From: Streptomyces griseus
Lineage (GTDB): Bacteria; Actinomycetota; Actinomycetes; Streptomycetales; Streptomycetaceae
Assembly: GCF_900460065.1 (NCBI RefSeq)
Contig: NZ_UAVD01000026.1
Coordinates: 62,001 to 126,000 of the forward strand
Reading direction: 5' to 3'
Length of the DNA stretch: 64,000 nt
Shown: positions 51,743 to 61,200 of the stretch, one piece after another
Position numbering within the stretch: position 1 is the first letter of the stretch
Layout of the letters: every line of letters begins with the position of its first letter
The notes under the pieces: model-generated
What the model saw: the letters and a program-made list of their open reading frames with translations, nothing else
Database searches by the model: none
Told to the model about the DNA's origin: nothing
Translations under genes and position numbers: made by a program

Positions 51743-53152
51743 ATGGACCCGCAGCCGGGAGCCACCCCGTACACCGCCCCCGCCGGGTGCCCCATGCACC
51801 AGCAGCGGACGGCGCTGTACGGGCCGGAGTTCGCCGCCGATCCGCACCGCTTCTACGACGCGGCCCGGACGCACGGCCCCGCCGCGCCCATCGAGCTGTC
51901 TCCCGGGGTGGAGGCCACGCTGATCGTGCAGCACGAGGCGGCGCTGCGGGTGCTGCAGAACCCGGCGCTGTTCGCCCGGGACTCGCGGCGCTGGGCCGCG
52001 CTGCGCGAGGGCGCCGTGCCCATGGACAGCCCCGTCCTGCCGATGATGGTGTACCGGCCCAACTGCCTCTTCACCGACGGCGCGGAGCACCTGCGGCTGC
52101 GCAAGGCGGTCACCGAGTCGCTGTCCCGGCTCAACAGCTCCCGGCTGAGCCGGGACGTCGAGCGGATAGCCGACTACCTGATCGACCAGTTCATCGAGCG
52201 CGGCACGGCCGATCTGCTCAACGAGTACGCCAAGCTGCTGCCGCTGCTGCTGTTCAACCAGCTGTTCGGCTGCCCCGGCGACATCGGCGACCGGCTGACC
52301 CGTTCGATGTCCGCCATCTTCGACGGCGAGGACGTGCTCCGCGCCAACGCCGAGCTGACCGAGTGCCTGATGGAGCTGGTCGCGCTCAAGCGCCGCCAGC
52401 CCGGCGAGGACATCACCTCCTGGCTGATCCAGCACCCGGCGGGGCTGCGGGACGAGGAGCTGAAGGACCAGCTGGTGGTGCTGATGGGCGCGGGCGTGGA
52501 GCCGGAGCGCAATCTGATCGCCAACGCCCTGCTGCTGATGCTCGCGGGCGAGGCGCCGGGCGCGCCCGAGCGGCGCGGTTCGGGGATGCTCGTCGAGGAC
52601 GCGCTGGACGACGTCCTGTGGAACAACCCGCCGATCGCCAACTACGCGACCCACTTCCCGGTGCAGGACATCGAGCTGGACGGGGTCGTGCTGAAGGCGG
52701 AGACCCCCGTGCTGATCAGCTTCGCCGCCGCGAACAGCGACCCGGGGCTCACCGACGCCCGGCAGACCCTCAGCAAGGGCGCCCACCTCGCCTGGGGCGC
52801 GGGCCCGCACGTGTGCCCGGCCAAGTCGCCCGCGACGCTGATCGCGCTGACCGCGATCGAGAAGATCCTCAACACCGTCCCGGACCTCGCGCTGGCCGTC
52901 CCCGCCTCGGGGGTGGCCTGGCGGCCCGGCCCGTTCCACCGGGCCCTGGTCGCGCTGCCCGTACGGTTCACCCCGACGGCGGCGCGGCGTGCGGCGACCG
53001 GGGCGCAGCCCGCGGCCCCGGTCTCGGCCCAGCTGCCCGACCCGTTCCGGAACACCCCCTCCGCGCCTTCCGCGGCACCCCGTCACGCCCAGGAGCCGGC
53101 CAAGAAGCAGAAGGGCTGGTGGAGTTCGTTCCTCGACGTGTTCCGCGTCTGA
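51743..53152 (+). CDS. cvnE: Conservon-linked cytochrome P450-like CvnE
   Basis: A 469-residue P450-like protein from ATG 51743 after gaggaag. The heme-ligand region is present (WGAGPHVCPAKSPA, Cys358). Two usually conserved features are altered: the K-helix ExxR reads VEDALDDVL, with Asp in place of Arg, and the I-helix oxygen-activation Thr is absent (LVVLMGAGVEPERN). The C-terminus is extended with a Pro/Ala linker and a basic, tryptophan-containing end (AKKQKGWWSSFLDVF), perhaps an amphipathic membrane-binding helix. It may bind heme but have altered or no monooxygenase activity. It closes the cvn operon. Confidence 0.88.
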   Translation: MDPQPGATPYTAPAGCPMHQQRTALYGPEFAADPHRFYDAARTHGPAAPIELSPGVEATLIVQHEAALRVLQNPALFARDSRRWAALREGAVPMDSPVLPMMVYRPNCLFTDGAEHLRLRKAVTESLSRLNSSRLSRDVERIADYLIDQFIERGTADLLNEYAKLLPLLLFNQLFGCPGDIGDRLTRSMSAIFDGEDVLRANAELTECLMELVALKRRQPGEDITSWLIQHPAGLRDEELKDQLVVLMGAGVEPERNLIANALLLMLAGEAPGAPERRGSGMLVEDALDDVLWNNPPIANYATHFPVQDIELDGVVLKAETPVLISFAAANSDPGLTDARQTLSKGAHLAWGAGPHVCPAKSPATLIALTAIEKILNTVPDLALAVPASGVAWRPGPFHRALVALPVRFTPTAARRAATGAQPAAPVSAQLPDPFRNTPSAPSAAPRHAQEPAKKQKGWWSSFLDVFRV

Positions 53153-53332
53153 GCCGGGGGCGACGGCGCGGACGCCCCGGCCCGGGTGCCGGCCGCCACC
53201 CGGTTGGCCGATCCCGTGTTCCTCGGGCCGGAGCCGGTGGCACCGGCCGTGGCGGCCGGCCGGTGCTCCCCGGCGGGCGGCGACGGATCGGGCGGGTCAC
53301 ACTCGGAGAAAATCGAGTGGGAGGAGCCCGGC

Positions 53333-54307
53333 GTGGACGTGCCGGTGTGGCTCTGGATCGTGTTCGCCGTGACCGTCGTCGTCTCGCTGACGGTCGACCT
53401 CCTGGCACACCGCAAGGCGCATGTCATCGGCTTCAGGGAAGCCGGGCTGTGGAGCGCCCTGTGGGTGGGCCTCGCGCTGGTCTTCGGGGCGGTCGTCTTC
53501 CTGACGCTCGGATCCACGGCGGGGACGGAGTACACGACGGCCTGGCTGCTGGAAAAGAGCCTCTCGGTCGACAACCTCTTCGTCTTCGCGTTGATCTTTA
53601 CGTATTTCAAGGTGCCCAGGGAGTATCAGCACCGGGTGCTGTTCTTCGGCGTCGTCGGCGCACTCGTGTTCCGCGCGGTGTTCCTGACGCTCGGCGTCGC
53701 GGTGGTCAACCGTTTCACGTTCGTCCTGTTCCTCTTCGCCGCGATCCTTTTCTACAGCAGCTACAAGATCCTCAGCGGTCAGGAAGAGAATTTCGACCCG
53801 GGGAAAAGCTTCGCGGTGCGGATGCTGCGGAAAGTGATGCCGGTCCAGGACCACTACTCCGGCACGCACTTCGTGGTCCGCGAGGAGGGGCGGCGGGTCG
53901 CCACTCCGCTGCTCGCGGTGGTCGCCGCGATCGAGGCGGCCGACCTGATCTTCGCGGTCGACAGCGTGCCGGCGGTGCTCGCGGTCAGCGACGACCTCTT
54001 CATCGTCTACACCAGCAACGCCTTCGCGATCCTGGGGCTGCGGGCCCTCTACTTCCTGCTGGCGGGGCTGCTGGACCGCTTCCACTACCTGAGTCACGGG
54101 CTGGCGGTCATCCTCGCCTTCATCGCGGTGAAGCTCGTGCTCCAGGCCTGCCACAAGATGATCAGCACCTCGATCCCGGAGATCCCGTCGCCGGTGAGCC
54201 TCGCGGTGATCGTCGTCATCCTGGCCGTTTCGGTGACCTTGAGCCTGCGCCGTCCGGCGAAAAGCACGGGCTCCGCGGACGCCTCCGACACCGATACGAA
54301 AGAGTAG
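53333..54307 (+). CDS. TerC-family integral membrane protein
   Basis: A 324-residue protein from GTG 53333, 8 nt after gggaggag. At least seven transmembrane helices with the TerC/Alx signatures LEKSLSVDNLFVFALIF and AAIEAADLIFAVDSVPAVLA, whose Asp and Glu residues line the metal path. Family members export manganese or protect nascent metalloproteins. Upstream in-frame codons encode a proline/glycine-rich stretch and are excluded. I looked for a yybP-ykoY manganese riboswitch in 53153-53332 and did not see one. Confidence 0.92.
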   Translation: MDVPVWLWIVFAVTVVVSLTVDLLAHRKAHVIGFREAGLWSALWVGLALVFGAVVFLTLGSTAGTEYTTAWLLEKSLSVDNLFVFALIFTYFKVPREYQHRVLFFGVVGALVFRAVFLTLGVAVVNRFTFVLFLFAAILFYSSYKILSGQEENFDPGKSFAVRMLRKVMPVQDHYSGTHFVVREEGRRVATPLLAVVAAIEAADLIFAVDSVPAVLAVSDDLFIVYTSNAFAILGLRALYFLLAGLLDRFHYLSHGLAVILAFIAVKLVLQACHKMISTSIPEIPSPVSLAVIVVILAVSVTLSLRRPAKSTGSADASDTDTKE

Positions 54308-54388
54308 GGTCACGGAAAGCAACGCCACTTCCCGGTCATGCGGAGGGAAAGACTTCCCAAAATATCCCGCCCTGCCTATCGTGAATAA

Positions 54389-54589
54389 ATGGCAAGCAAA
54401 GAGCGTGATACCCGGCAGCGGGCCGCTTTCATGTGCCCGACCTGCAAACAGCCCGTCCCCTCCGAGATCCACCGCCACAAGTCCCTCGGGATCTTCGTCC
54501 CCGTGTGGCGCGCGGGTCCCTGCGCGAACCCCGACTGCGCGGACTACGCCGCCCCCGGGCGGCCCGCCCGGCACCGGGCCCGGGGGTGA
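54389..54589 (+). CDS. Small zinc-ribbon protein, unknown function
   Basis: A 66-residue basic protein from ATG 54389. Two Cys pairs, CPTC (residues 16-19) and CANPDC (residues 45-50), could bind one zinc ion; between them is HRHKSLGIFVPVW. No known family name. A genuine gene is supported by good composition and by a start in an A-rich context, but expression is unproven. Confidence 0.7.
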   Translation: MASKERDTRQRAAFMCPTCKQPVPSEIHRHKSLGIFVPVWRAGPCANPDCADYAAPGRPARHRARG

Positions 54590-54646
54590 CACGGGAGCCC
54601 CCGGGCCGGCGGGGACACCCCGTCCGGCTCCTCTCGCCCGCCCTTC

Positions 54647-55240
54647 TCAGCCGGTGGCCAGGCGTTCGGTGAGCCGCGCCTTCGCCGCGGGCCACTCGTC
54701 GGCCAGCAGCGAGAAGTAGACGCTGTCCCGCCAGCTCCCGTCCGGCCGCCGCCGGTGCCTGCGCAGGACACCCTCGCGGCGGGCCCCGAGCCGGGCGATG
54801 GCCGCCTGGGAGCGCTCGTTGCGGTGGTCGGTCTTCAGCTGGACGCGCCCCATGCCCAGCTCCTCGAAGGCGTGCGTCAGCAGCAGGAGCTTGGTCTCGG
54901 TGTTCACCGCCGAGCGCCAGTACGCCCGGCCGTACCAGGTCCAGCCGATCTCCAGGCGCTCGTCCGCCACCGCCACGTCGAGATACGTGGTCCAGCCGAC
55001 GGCCCGCCCGCTCGCGCGGTGGACGACGGCGAACGGCACGTACTTCGCGTTGCCGAGCACGCCCTCCATGCGCTCGCGCAGCTCCTCGCGGGTCCGCGGC
55101 GCCGGGCCGCCCTGCCAGCGCCACACCTCCTCGTCCCCGCCGCCCGCGGCGAAGAGGTCGTCGAGGTGATCGAAGGTCAGCGGGACCAGTTCGACGTGCT
55201 GCCCGGTCAGCGTCACGGGCCGAGGAGGAAGTGCGGACAC
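54647..55240 (-). CDS. GNAT-family N-acetyltransferase (RimJ/RimL-like)
   Basis: A 197-residue acetyltransferase from GTG 55240, preceded on its strand by a purine-poor region. It has HVELVPLTFDHLDDLFAAG, VGWTTYLDVAVADERLEIGWTWYGRAYW with the beta-bulge, and LLLLTHAFEELGMGRVQLKTDHRNERSQAAIARLGA, the acetyl-CoA loop and final motif of RimJ/RimL enzymes. The acceptor is unknown. It diverges from a VOC gene around a long inverted repeat. Confidence 0.9.
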   Translation of the reverse strand: MSALPPRPVTLTGQHVELVPLTFDHLDDLFAAGGGDEEVWRWQGGPAPRTREELRERMEGVLGNAKYVPFAVVHRASGRAVGWTTYLDVAVADERLEIGWTWYGRAYWRSAVNTETKLLLLTHAFEELGMGRVQLKTDHRNERSQAAIARLGARREGVLRRHRRRPDGSWRDSVYFSLLADEWPAAKARLTERLATG

Positions 55241-55268
55241 GGACCGATCCTAACCCACGACCGCTTTC

Positions 55269-55299
55269 GTACTAGCACGCATTTTCCATGCACTAGTAC
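55269..55299. promoter_or_regulatory. Nested inverted repeat in the GNAT-VOC divergent gap
   Basis: GTACTAG (55269-55275) pairs with CTAGTAC (55293-55299), and an inner GCAT pairs with ATGC, within an A/T-rich island. The form suits a MarR- or TetR-type operator controlling both divergent genes. No regulator gene is next to it. Confidence 0.6.
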
Positions 55300-55409
55300 A
55301 TAACCGGCCCAACGCGCGGACCGGCCCCCGGCTGACTAGCGTTGCCGGTGCGGGCGGGGGCCCGCACGGGTGGGGCCGAAGGCAGGGACTCCAGGGAAGG
55401 ACCGGCACC

Positions 55410-56210
55410 ATGGCTGTACAACCCGAGGGCACTCCGTGCTGGGCGGACGCGATGTTCGCCGACGTCGAGGGTGCCAAGAGCTTCTACGGTGACGTGCTCG
55501 GCTGGACGTTCGGCGGCAGCGCGTCGGAGTTCGGCGACTACACGCAGGCGTACGCGGACGGGAAGGCCGCCGCCGCCGTCGTCCCGCCGATGCCGGGCGC
55601 GGAGGGCCAGTCGGCGTGGTGCCTCTACCTCGCCTCGCCCGACGCGGCGGCCACCGCGGCGAAGGTCCGCGCGAGCGGCGGCGAGGTGCTGATGGAGCCG
55701 ATGAAGGTCGGTGAATTCGGCACGATGGCCCTGGCCCGCGACCCCGGGGGCGCGGTCTTCGGCATCTGGCAGGCCGGCAGCCACGAGGGGTTCGAGACGG
55801 AGATGGGCGCTCCCGGCGGGTACTGCTGGGGCGAGGTCTTCACCCGGGACCCGGAGAAGGTGGACACGTTCTACCCGTCGGTCTTCCCCTACACCCTGCG
55901 GAAGTTCGACGACGAGACGATGGACTTCTCCATGTTCGACGTCCGGGGGAAGACGGTCCTGGGCCGGATGGCGATGGGCGACGACTTCCCGCCGGAGGTG
56001 CCCTCGTACCTGAACGTGTATTTCGCCGTGCCGGACTGCGACGCCGCCGTGGCGAAGGCGACCGAGCGCGGCGGGGTGCTGCGGTACGGGCCGGTGGACA
56101 GCCCGTTCGGCCGGTTCGCGGCGCTGAGCGACCCGCAGGGCGCCTCGTTCACCGTGATCGACGTGACCACCACCGAGGGCGAGATGCCGGCCACGAGTCC
56201 GGCGACCTGA
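55410..56210 (+). CDS. Two-domain VOC/glyoxalase-like protein
   Basis: A 266-residue protein from ATG 55410. Two VOC units: the first from ADAMFADVEGAKSFYGDVLGW to ALARDPGGAVFGIW, the second from YCWGEVFTRDPEKVDTFY to FAALSDPQGASFTVI. It belongs to the CFP30B/hydroxylase-annotated group common in actinomycetes, whose substrates are mostly unknown. Confidence 0.9.
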   Translation: MAVQPEGTPCWADAMFADVEGAKSFYGDVLGWTFGGSASEFGDYTQAYADGKAAAAVVPPMPGAEGQSAWCLYLASPDAAATAAKVRASGGEVLMEPMKVGEFGTMALARDPGGAVFGIWQAGSHEGFETEMGAPGGYCWGEVFTRDPEKVDTFYPSVFPYTLRKFDDETMDFSMFDVRGKTVLGRMAMGDDFPPEVPSYLNVYFAVPDCDAAVAKATERGGVLRYGPVDSPFGRFAALSDPQGASFTVIDVTTTEGEMPATSPAT

Positions 56211-56417
56211 CACGGGCCCTCACACGGCGCGGGCCGCGACCGGAGAACCGGCGCGGCCCGCGAACGCGCGCCCGGCGGGGCGATGCACGGCGTACGCGCC
56301 GCCCGTACGCTCGCCGCGCTCCCCGGCCCGTACGTTCCTCCGACACCTCTCGCACCTGCGATGGATCATCGTCCAGAGAATGGTAAATGCCAGCCCAAAT
56401 GGCCTAGCGTGTCGCAC

Positions 56418-56813
56418 ATGCAGTCCTACACAATCGGTCAGGCAGCTCGACTTCTCGGGGTCAGCCCCGACACCGCCCGCCGCTGGGCCGACGCCGGCCG
56501 GGTCGCGACCCATCGCGACGAGGCCGGCCGCCGTCTGATCGACGGCCGCGCGCTGGCCGCCTTCTCGATCGAGGTCGGCCAGGGCGCGGGCGGCGAGGAC
56601 GAGGCCGTGTACACCTCGGCCCGCAACGCGTTCCCGGGCATCGTCACCGCGGTGAAACTCGGCGACGTCGCGGCCCAGGTCGAGATCCAGGCCGGTCCGC
56701 ACCGGCTCGTCTCGCTCCTGACCCGGGAAGCGGTGGAGGAGCTGGGGCTGGAGGTCGGCATGCAGGCGACCGCCCGGGTGAAGTCGACCAGCGTGCACAT
56801 CGACCGCGTCTGA
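56418..56813 (+). CDS. HTH-TOBE molybdate-responsive regulator
   Basis: A 131-residue protein from ATG 56418. Residues 3-50 are a MerR/excisionase-type HTH ([20 protein letters not shown]), and residues 62-131 a TOBE/molbindin domain ([35 protein letters not shown]). Such small HTH-TOBE proteins sense molybdate and are encoded beside mod genes, as here, where modA follows 38 bp later. It probably regulates the operon. Confidence 0.9.
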   Translation: MQSYTIGQAARLLGVSPDTARRWADAGRVATHRDEAGRRLIDGRALAAFSIEVGQGAGGEDEAVYTSARNAFPGIVTAVKLGDVAAQVEIQAGPHRLVSLLTREAVEELGLEVGMQATARVKSTSVHIDRV

Positions 56814-56851
56814 GACCGGCCGACGACGAGAATCCAAGGAGCCCGACCCTC

Positions 56852-57682
56852 ATGTCCCCGCTGATCAACCACCGCCGCGCGATCACTCCCCGCCGTGCGG
56901 CCGCCGCCGTCCTGACCACCGCCCTCCTGATCCCGCTCGCCGCCTGCGGCGACGGTTCCGGCTCGACCGGGGACAAGAGCGAGGGCCCCGGCCCGGCGGC
57001 CACGAAGGGCGCCCCGAAGGCCGACCTGACCGTGCTGGCCGCCTCCTCCCTCACCGACGTCTTCAAGGCGGCGGGGGCCGCGTACGAGAAGGAGAACCCC
57101 GGCACGAAGGTGACGTTCTCCTTCGCCGGCTCCCAGGAACTGGCCGCCCAGGTCAAGCAGGGCGCCCCCGCCGACGCCCTGGTCACCGCCGACACCAAGA
57201 CGATGGACGGCCTCTCGGGCGACACCGGGAAGCCGACCGTCATCGCCAAAAACCGCCTCGTCATCGCCACCGGCGAGGGCAACCCGGAGAAGGTCGGGAG
57301 CCTGAAGGACCTGGCCGACCCGAAGCTGAAGGTCGTCCTGGCCGCCCCCGAGGTGCCGGTGGGCCGCTACAGCGCACAGATCCTCGACGCCCGGAAGATC
57401 GAGGTGAAGCCGGTCTCCCAGGAGCCCAACGTGCGCGCGGTCCTGTCCAAGGTCTCGCTCGGCGAGGCGGACGCCGGGCTCGTCTACAAGACCGACGCCG
57501 CGACCGCCACCGACAAGGTCGACGCGATCGACATCCCGGACGCGGAGAACGCCATCGCCTCGTACCCGGCCGCCACGCTGAAGACGTCGAAGAACGGCGA
57601 GGCCGCCGACGCGTTCGTCGCCTGGCTCTCCACACCCGCCGCGCAGCAGATCCTCCGGGCCGCGGGCTTCCAGCAGCCGTGA
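56852..57682 (+). CDS. modA: Molybdate ABC transporter substrate-binding lipoprotein ModA
   Basis: A 276-residue precursor from ATG 56852. The signal peptide ends in a lipobox (IPLAAC, Cys32 region), so it is a lipoprotein outside the membrane. The oxyanion-binding motifs are [14 protein letters not shown] and [13 protein letters not shown], with later NRLVIATG and AGLVYKTDA, all standard for ModA. It lies between the HTH-TOBE regulator and the fused ModB-ModC gene. Confidence 0.95.
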   Translation: MSPLINHRRAITPRRAAAAVLTTALLIPLAACGDGSGSTGDKSEGPGPAATKGAPKADLTVLAASSLTDVFKAAGAAYEKENPGTKVTFSFAGSQELAAQVKQGAPADALVTADTKTMDGLSGDTGKPTVIAKNRLVIATGEGNPEKVGSLKDLADPKLKVVLAAPEVPVGRYSAQILDARKIEVKPVSQEPNVRAVLSKVSLGEADAGLVYKTDAATATDKVDAIDIPDAENAIASYPAATLKTSKNGEAADAFVAWLSTPAAQQILRAAGFQQP

Positions 57683-57802
57683 CCGCACCCCGCCGGCGTC
57701 CGTGACACACCCCGCCCGGCAGACCCGAACCACCCGGCAGACCGTCCCGTCCGACGGGCCTGCCGGGTACCGCACCGCACTCCGAGCCCGACGAGGTTCC
57801 CG

Positions 57803-59749
57803 ATGAGACGTCCCGGCCGCCGCACCGCGGGGGCCCGCGCGCCCCTGCTGCTGACGGTGCCCGCCCTGCTGGCCGTGGCGTTCCTGATGCTGCCGCTCGC
57901 CGGGATCCTCGTCCGCACCTCCTGGGGCGAGCTCGGCGCCCACCTCACCGCCGCGGCCACCACCGAGGCGCTGCGGCTCTCGCTGCTGGTCTCCCTGTGG
58001 GCGCTCGGGCTCTCCCTGCTGCTCGGGGTGCCGCTGGCCTGGCTGCTGGCCCGGGTGCCGTTCCGCGGCAAGGCCTTCGTCCGCTCGCTGGTGCTGCTGC
58101 CGATGGTGCTGCCGCCCACGGTCGGCGGCGTCGCCCTCCTGCTGGCGTTCGGGCGGCGCGGGCTGCTCGGCCCCTGGCTGGAGGACACCTTCGGCGTCAC
58201 GCTCCCCTTCCACACCTCGGGGGCCGTGCTCGCGGCCACGTTCGTCGCGATGCCGTTCCTGGTCATCTCCCTGGAGGGCGCGCTCGGCGGGCTGCGCCCC
58301 CGGTACGAGGAGACCGCGGCCTCCCTCGGGGCCTCCCCGGTCCGGGTGTTCCTCACCGTGACGCTGCCGATGGTCGCCCCCGGGCTGATCGCCGGGGCCG
58401 CCCTGACCTGGGCGCGGGCGCTCGGCGAGTTCGGCGCGACCATCACCTTCGCGGGGAACCTCCCCGGCACCACGCAGACCCTGCCGCTCCAGGTCTACCT
58501 GCTGCTCCAGGACTCGCCGGAGGCCGCCACCTCGGTGTCGCTGCTGCTCCTGGCCATCGCCATGATCGTCCTGATCGCGCTGCGGGGCCGCTGGACCGGC
58601 ACCCCGGGCGACCACCGGGACCCCGCGAGCCGGGCGGCGGACGTGCGCCCCGAGGACCCGGCCGCCACGGCCCCCCTCCCCGAACCGGCCCTCCCACGCG
58701 CGTCCGCGCCGGAGCCCTGGCCGCTGCACGCCGACGTCACCGGCTTCACCCGCCTCACCCTGGACGCCGGCCCCGGCACCACCATCGCGGTGGTCGGCCC
58801 CAACGGCGCGGGCAAGACGACGCTCCTGCGGGCCCTGCTCGGCCTCACCCCCCGCGCCCACGCCGCTCTCCGCCTCGGCGACGACGACGTCACCGCCCTC
58901 CCCCCGCACCGCCGGGGCGTCGCCTGGGTGCCCCAGGACGGCGCCCTCTTCCCGCACCTGAGCGCCCTGGCCAACACGGCGTACGGGCTCCGCGCCCACG
59001 GCGAGCCCCGCGCCGCGGCCCGCCGCGCGGCCCAGGACTGGCTGGACCGCCTCGGGGTGGGCCACCTCGCCCACCGCAAGCCCGCCCAGCTCTCCGGCGG
59101 CCAGGCCCAACGGGTCGCCCTGGCCCGCGCGCTGGCGGCCCGCCCGCGCCTCCTGCTGCTGGACGAACCGCTCGCCGCCCTCGACCAGACCACCCGGGCC
59201 CGGGTGCGGCACACCCTGCGCCGCCACCTCGCGGAGTTCGGCGGGGTCTGCCTGATCGTCACCCACGACCCGGTCGAAGCGGTCTCGCTGGCCGACCGGG
59301 TCCTGGTGCTGGAGGACGGCCGGGTCCTCCAGGACGAGCCGCCCGCCGAGGTCACCCGCCACCCGCGCTCGCCGTGGGTGGCCAGGATGCTGGGCCGCAA
59401 CGCCTGGCCCGGCACCGCCACCGCCGACGGCCTGGCCCTGGCCGGCGGCGGCCACCTCGTGGTCGCCGAACCGCTCCCGGCGGGCACGGACGCCCTCGCG
59501 GTCATCGCGCCGGAAGCCGTCTCCGTACACCGGGAGAGGCCCACCGGCTCCCCGCGCAACGTCTGGCCCGGCACCGTCCGGGAGATCACCTCGGCCGGCA
59601 GCCGGCTACGGCTGCTCATCACCTCCGCCGAGGCCCCGGACCTGGTCGCGGAGATCACTCCGGGGGCCGCCGCCGACCTGGGCATCGCCGACGGGAGCAC
59701 CGTCTGGACCAGCGTGAAGGCCACCGAGGCGACCGCCGTCCCGCTGTAG
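57803..59749 (+). CDS. Fused molybdate permease-ATPase (ModB-ModC)
   Basis: A 648-residue fusion from ATG 57803. Residues 1-265 are a ModB permease with five or six helices and the ATPase-coupling EETAASLGASPVRVFLTVTLP loop (nearly 21 residues, split at G). A linker of about 40 residues leads to a ModC ATPase with Walker A GPNGAGKTT, signature LSGGQAQRVALARAL and Walker B LLLLDEPLAALD, then a TOBE domain (NVWPGTVREITSAGS). Separate modB and modC genes are commoner; the fusion ensures equal amounts. 120 bp separate it from modA. Confidence 0.95.
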   Translation: MRRPGRRTAGARAPLLLTVPALLAVAFLMLPLAGILVRTSWGELGAHLTAAATTEALRLSLLVSLWALGLSLLLGVPLAWLLARVPFRGKAFVRSLVLLPMVLPPTVGGVALLLAFGRRGLLGPWLEDTFGVTLPFHTSGAVLAATFVAMPFLVISLEGALGGLRPRYEETAASLGASPVRVFLTVTLPMVAPGLIAGAALTWARALGEFGATITFAGNLPGTTQTLPLQVYLLLQDSPEAATSVSLLLLAIAMIVLIALRGRWTGTPGDHRDPASRAADVRPEDPAATAPLPEPALPRASAPEPWPLHADVTGFTRLTLDAGPGTTIAVVGPNGAGKTTLLRALLGLTPRAHAALRLGDDDVTALPPHRRGVAWVPQDGALFPHLSALANTAYGLRAHGEPRAAARRAAQDWLDRLGVGHLAHRKPAQLSGGQAQRVALARALAARPRLLLLDEPLAALDQTTRARVRHTLRRHLAEFGGVCLIVTHDPVEAVSLADRVLVLEDGRVLQDEPPAEVTRHPRSPWVARMLGRNAWPGTATADGLALAGGGHLVVAEPLPAGTDALAVIAPEAVSVHRERPTGSPRNVWPGTVREITSAGSRLRLLITSAEAPDLVAEITPGAAADLGIADGSTVWTSVKATEATAVPL

Positions 59750-59858
59750 GCGCGACGGCGGCCGGGAGGTGTCGGCCGGCCGGGTCCGGGAACCAGAACC
59801 CCCACGGCACACGTACTCCCGTACGACACCACGGAGAAGACGGAGAAACGGGGACCCC

Positions 59859-60224
59859 ATGGCACTGTTCGGCAACGCCCACACGATCAACCCGGCCACC
59901 GCCCAGCAGGACTACGCACGGCTGCTCGGACAGGGCGAGCAGGTGCACGCCGCGTTCCTGCTGATCCGCGACACGATCCTGTTCACGGACCGGCGCCTCA
60001 TCCTCGTCGACAAGCAGGGCATCACCGGCAAGAAGACGGAGTACCACTCCGTGCCGTACCGCAGCATCACGCACTTCGCCGTGGAGACCGCCGGGACGTT
60101 CGACCTCGACGCGGAGCTGAAGATCTGGATCTCGGGCAGCCAGACCCCGCTCCAGAAGACGTTCACCAAGGGCGTCGACATCTACGAGGTGCAGGCGATA
60201 CTCACGCAGTTCGTCGCCCGGTAG
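59859..60224 (+). CDS. PH-domain protein (bPH, YvbH-like)
   Basis: A 121-residue protein from ATG 59859 with cggagaaacgggg upstream. It is a single bacterial PH domain: YARLLGQGEQVHAAFLLIRD, FTDRRLILVDKQG, YHSVPYRSITHFAVET and KTFTKGVDIYEVQAIL. The role is not known; it is cytosolic and probably expressed independently of the molybdate genes. Confidence 0.9.
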   Translation: MALFGNAHTINPATAQQDYARLLGQGEQVHAAFLLIRDTILFTDRRLILVDKQGITGKKTEYHSVPYRSITHFAVETAGTFDLDAELKIWISGSQTPLQKTFTKGVDIYEVQAILTQFVAR

Positions 60225-60259
60225 CCCTCCGGAGCGGGAGCCCGGGACGTGCGGGCGCG

Positions 60260-61030
60260 TCAGACGTACGGGCGCAGCCGGGCCGCGGCCGAGTGGCCGG
60301 GGGCGGCGGCGCGGGTCTTGGCCACCCGCTCCCGCAGCTCGGGCAGCAGTCCGTAGAGCACATCCCCGGGGCAGCCGGTCTCGAAGCTGTCGCGGTGCCC
60401 GGAGATGACGTGCAGCCGGGCCACCTGGCCCTCGTCGAAACGGCTCTCGTCGTTCGTCGAGACCAGCTCGACCGTGCCCAGCGGGTCCGCCCCGGGCCGC
60501 AGTTTCCAGGCGGCCAGCTTCACCAGCGCGTCCATCATCGGCTTCGGGACCTCGGCGCCCGGGCCGAAGTCCCCGATCGCCGCGATGCCGACCGTGTCGG
60601 CGTTGAACCCCTTGGTGTGGGCTCCGAGCACCGAGCGGCCGACCCCGCCGGCGCGACCCTCGTAGATGGTGCCGCAGCGGTCGACGAGGAAGTTGTAGCC
60701 GATGTCGTCCCAGCCGTCCTGCCGGACGTGGTCGCGCTGGACCGCCCGGATCAGGTCGGGGGCGTCCGCGCAGTCGTAGTCGTTGGGGTTGCCGGTGTGG
60801 TGGACGAAGACCGCCCGGGCCGCGCCCGTGTAGTGCGGCCCCTCCCGGACCAGTTGCTCGTCCGCGTGCCATTCCCGGCGGCTGACGACGGCCGGCTGCG
60901 GCAGACCGCGCGGCGGGCGGGGACCGGAGGCCAGTTCGGCCCCCGGCACGCGGAGGGCCGGGCCGTCCCCGAACACCAGGAGGGCCAGGGGCAGGACCAG
61001 AGCGCCCAGGACGAGTCGGCGGGACCACAT
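60260..61030 (-). CDS. Secreted PGRP-type N-acetylmuramoyl-L-alanine amidase
   Basis: A 256-residue protein from ATG 61030, with ggtggag just upstream (the GTG at 61039 lies within that site). An N-terminal hydrophobic signal (LVLGALVLPLALLVFG) directs export. The amidase_2/PGRP domain has SRREWHADE, zinc-binding FVHHTGNPNDYDC, GYNFLVDRCGTIYEGR and a final HRDSFETGCPGD that provides His and Cys ligands. It cleaves the bond between muramic acid and L-Ala in peptidoglycan. Confidence 0.92.
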   Translation of the reverse strand: MWSRRLVLGALVLPLALLVFGDGPALRVPGAELASGPRPPRGLPQPAVVSRREWHADEQLVREGPHYTGAARAVFVHHTGNPNDYDCADAPDLIRAVQRDHVRQDGWDDIGYNFLVDRCGTIYEGRAGGVGRSVLGAHTKGFNADTVGIAAIGDFGPGAEVPKPMMDALVKLAAWKLRPGADPLGTVELVSTNDESRFDEGQVARLHVISGHRDSFETGCPGDVLYGLLPELRERVAKTRAAAPGHSAAARLRPYV

Positions 61031-61200
61031 GCACTCCACCCTGCGCTCCGGCCTCCGGCTTCGCAGAGGAGCGGGCCGTTCGGGTGACGGGTCACCGGCG
61101 GGGGCGTTCCGTCCGGAATGCGGGTGTCGCCGGGTCTCCCTACGATGAGATCCGGATGATCGCCCGCTCCCGGCGGGGGTGCCCGGCGGAGCGAGGAACC

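Noticed and set aside
53153..53332. yybP-ykoY manganese riboswitch before the TerC-family gene
   Set aside because: I could not identify its conserved loop sequences in this GC-rich stretch.
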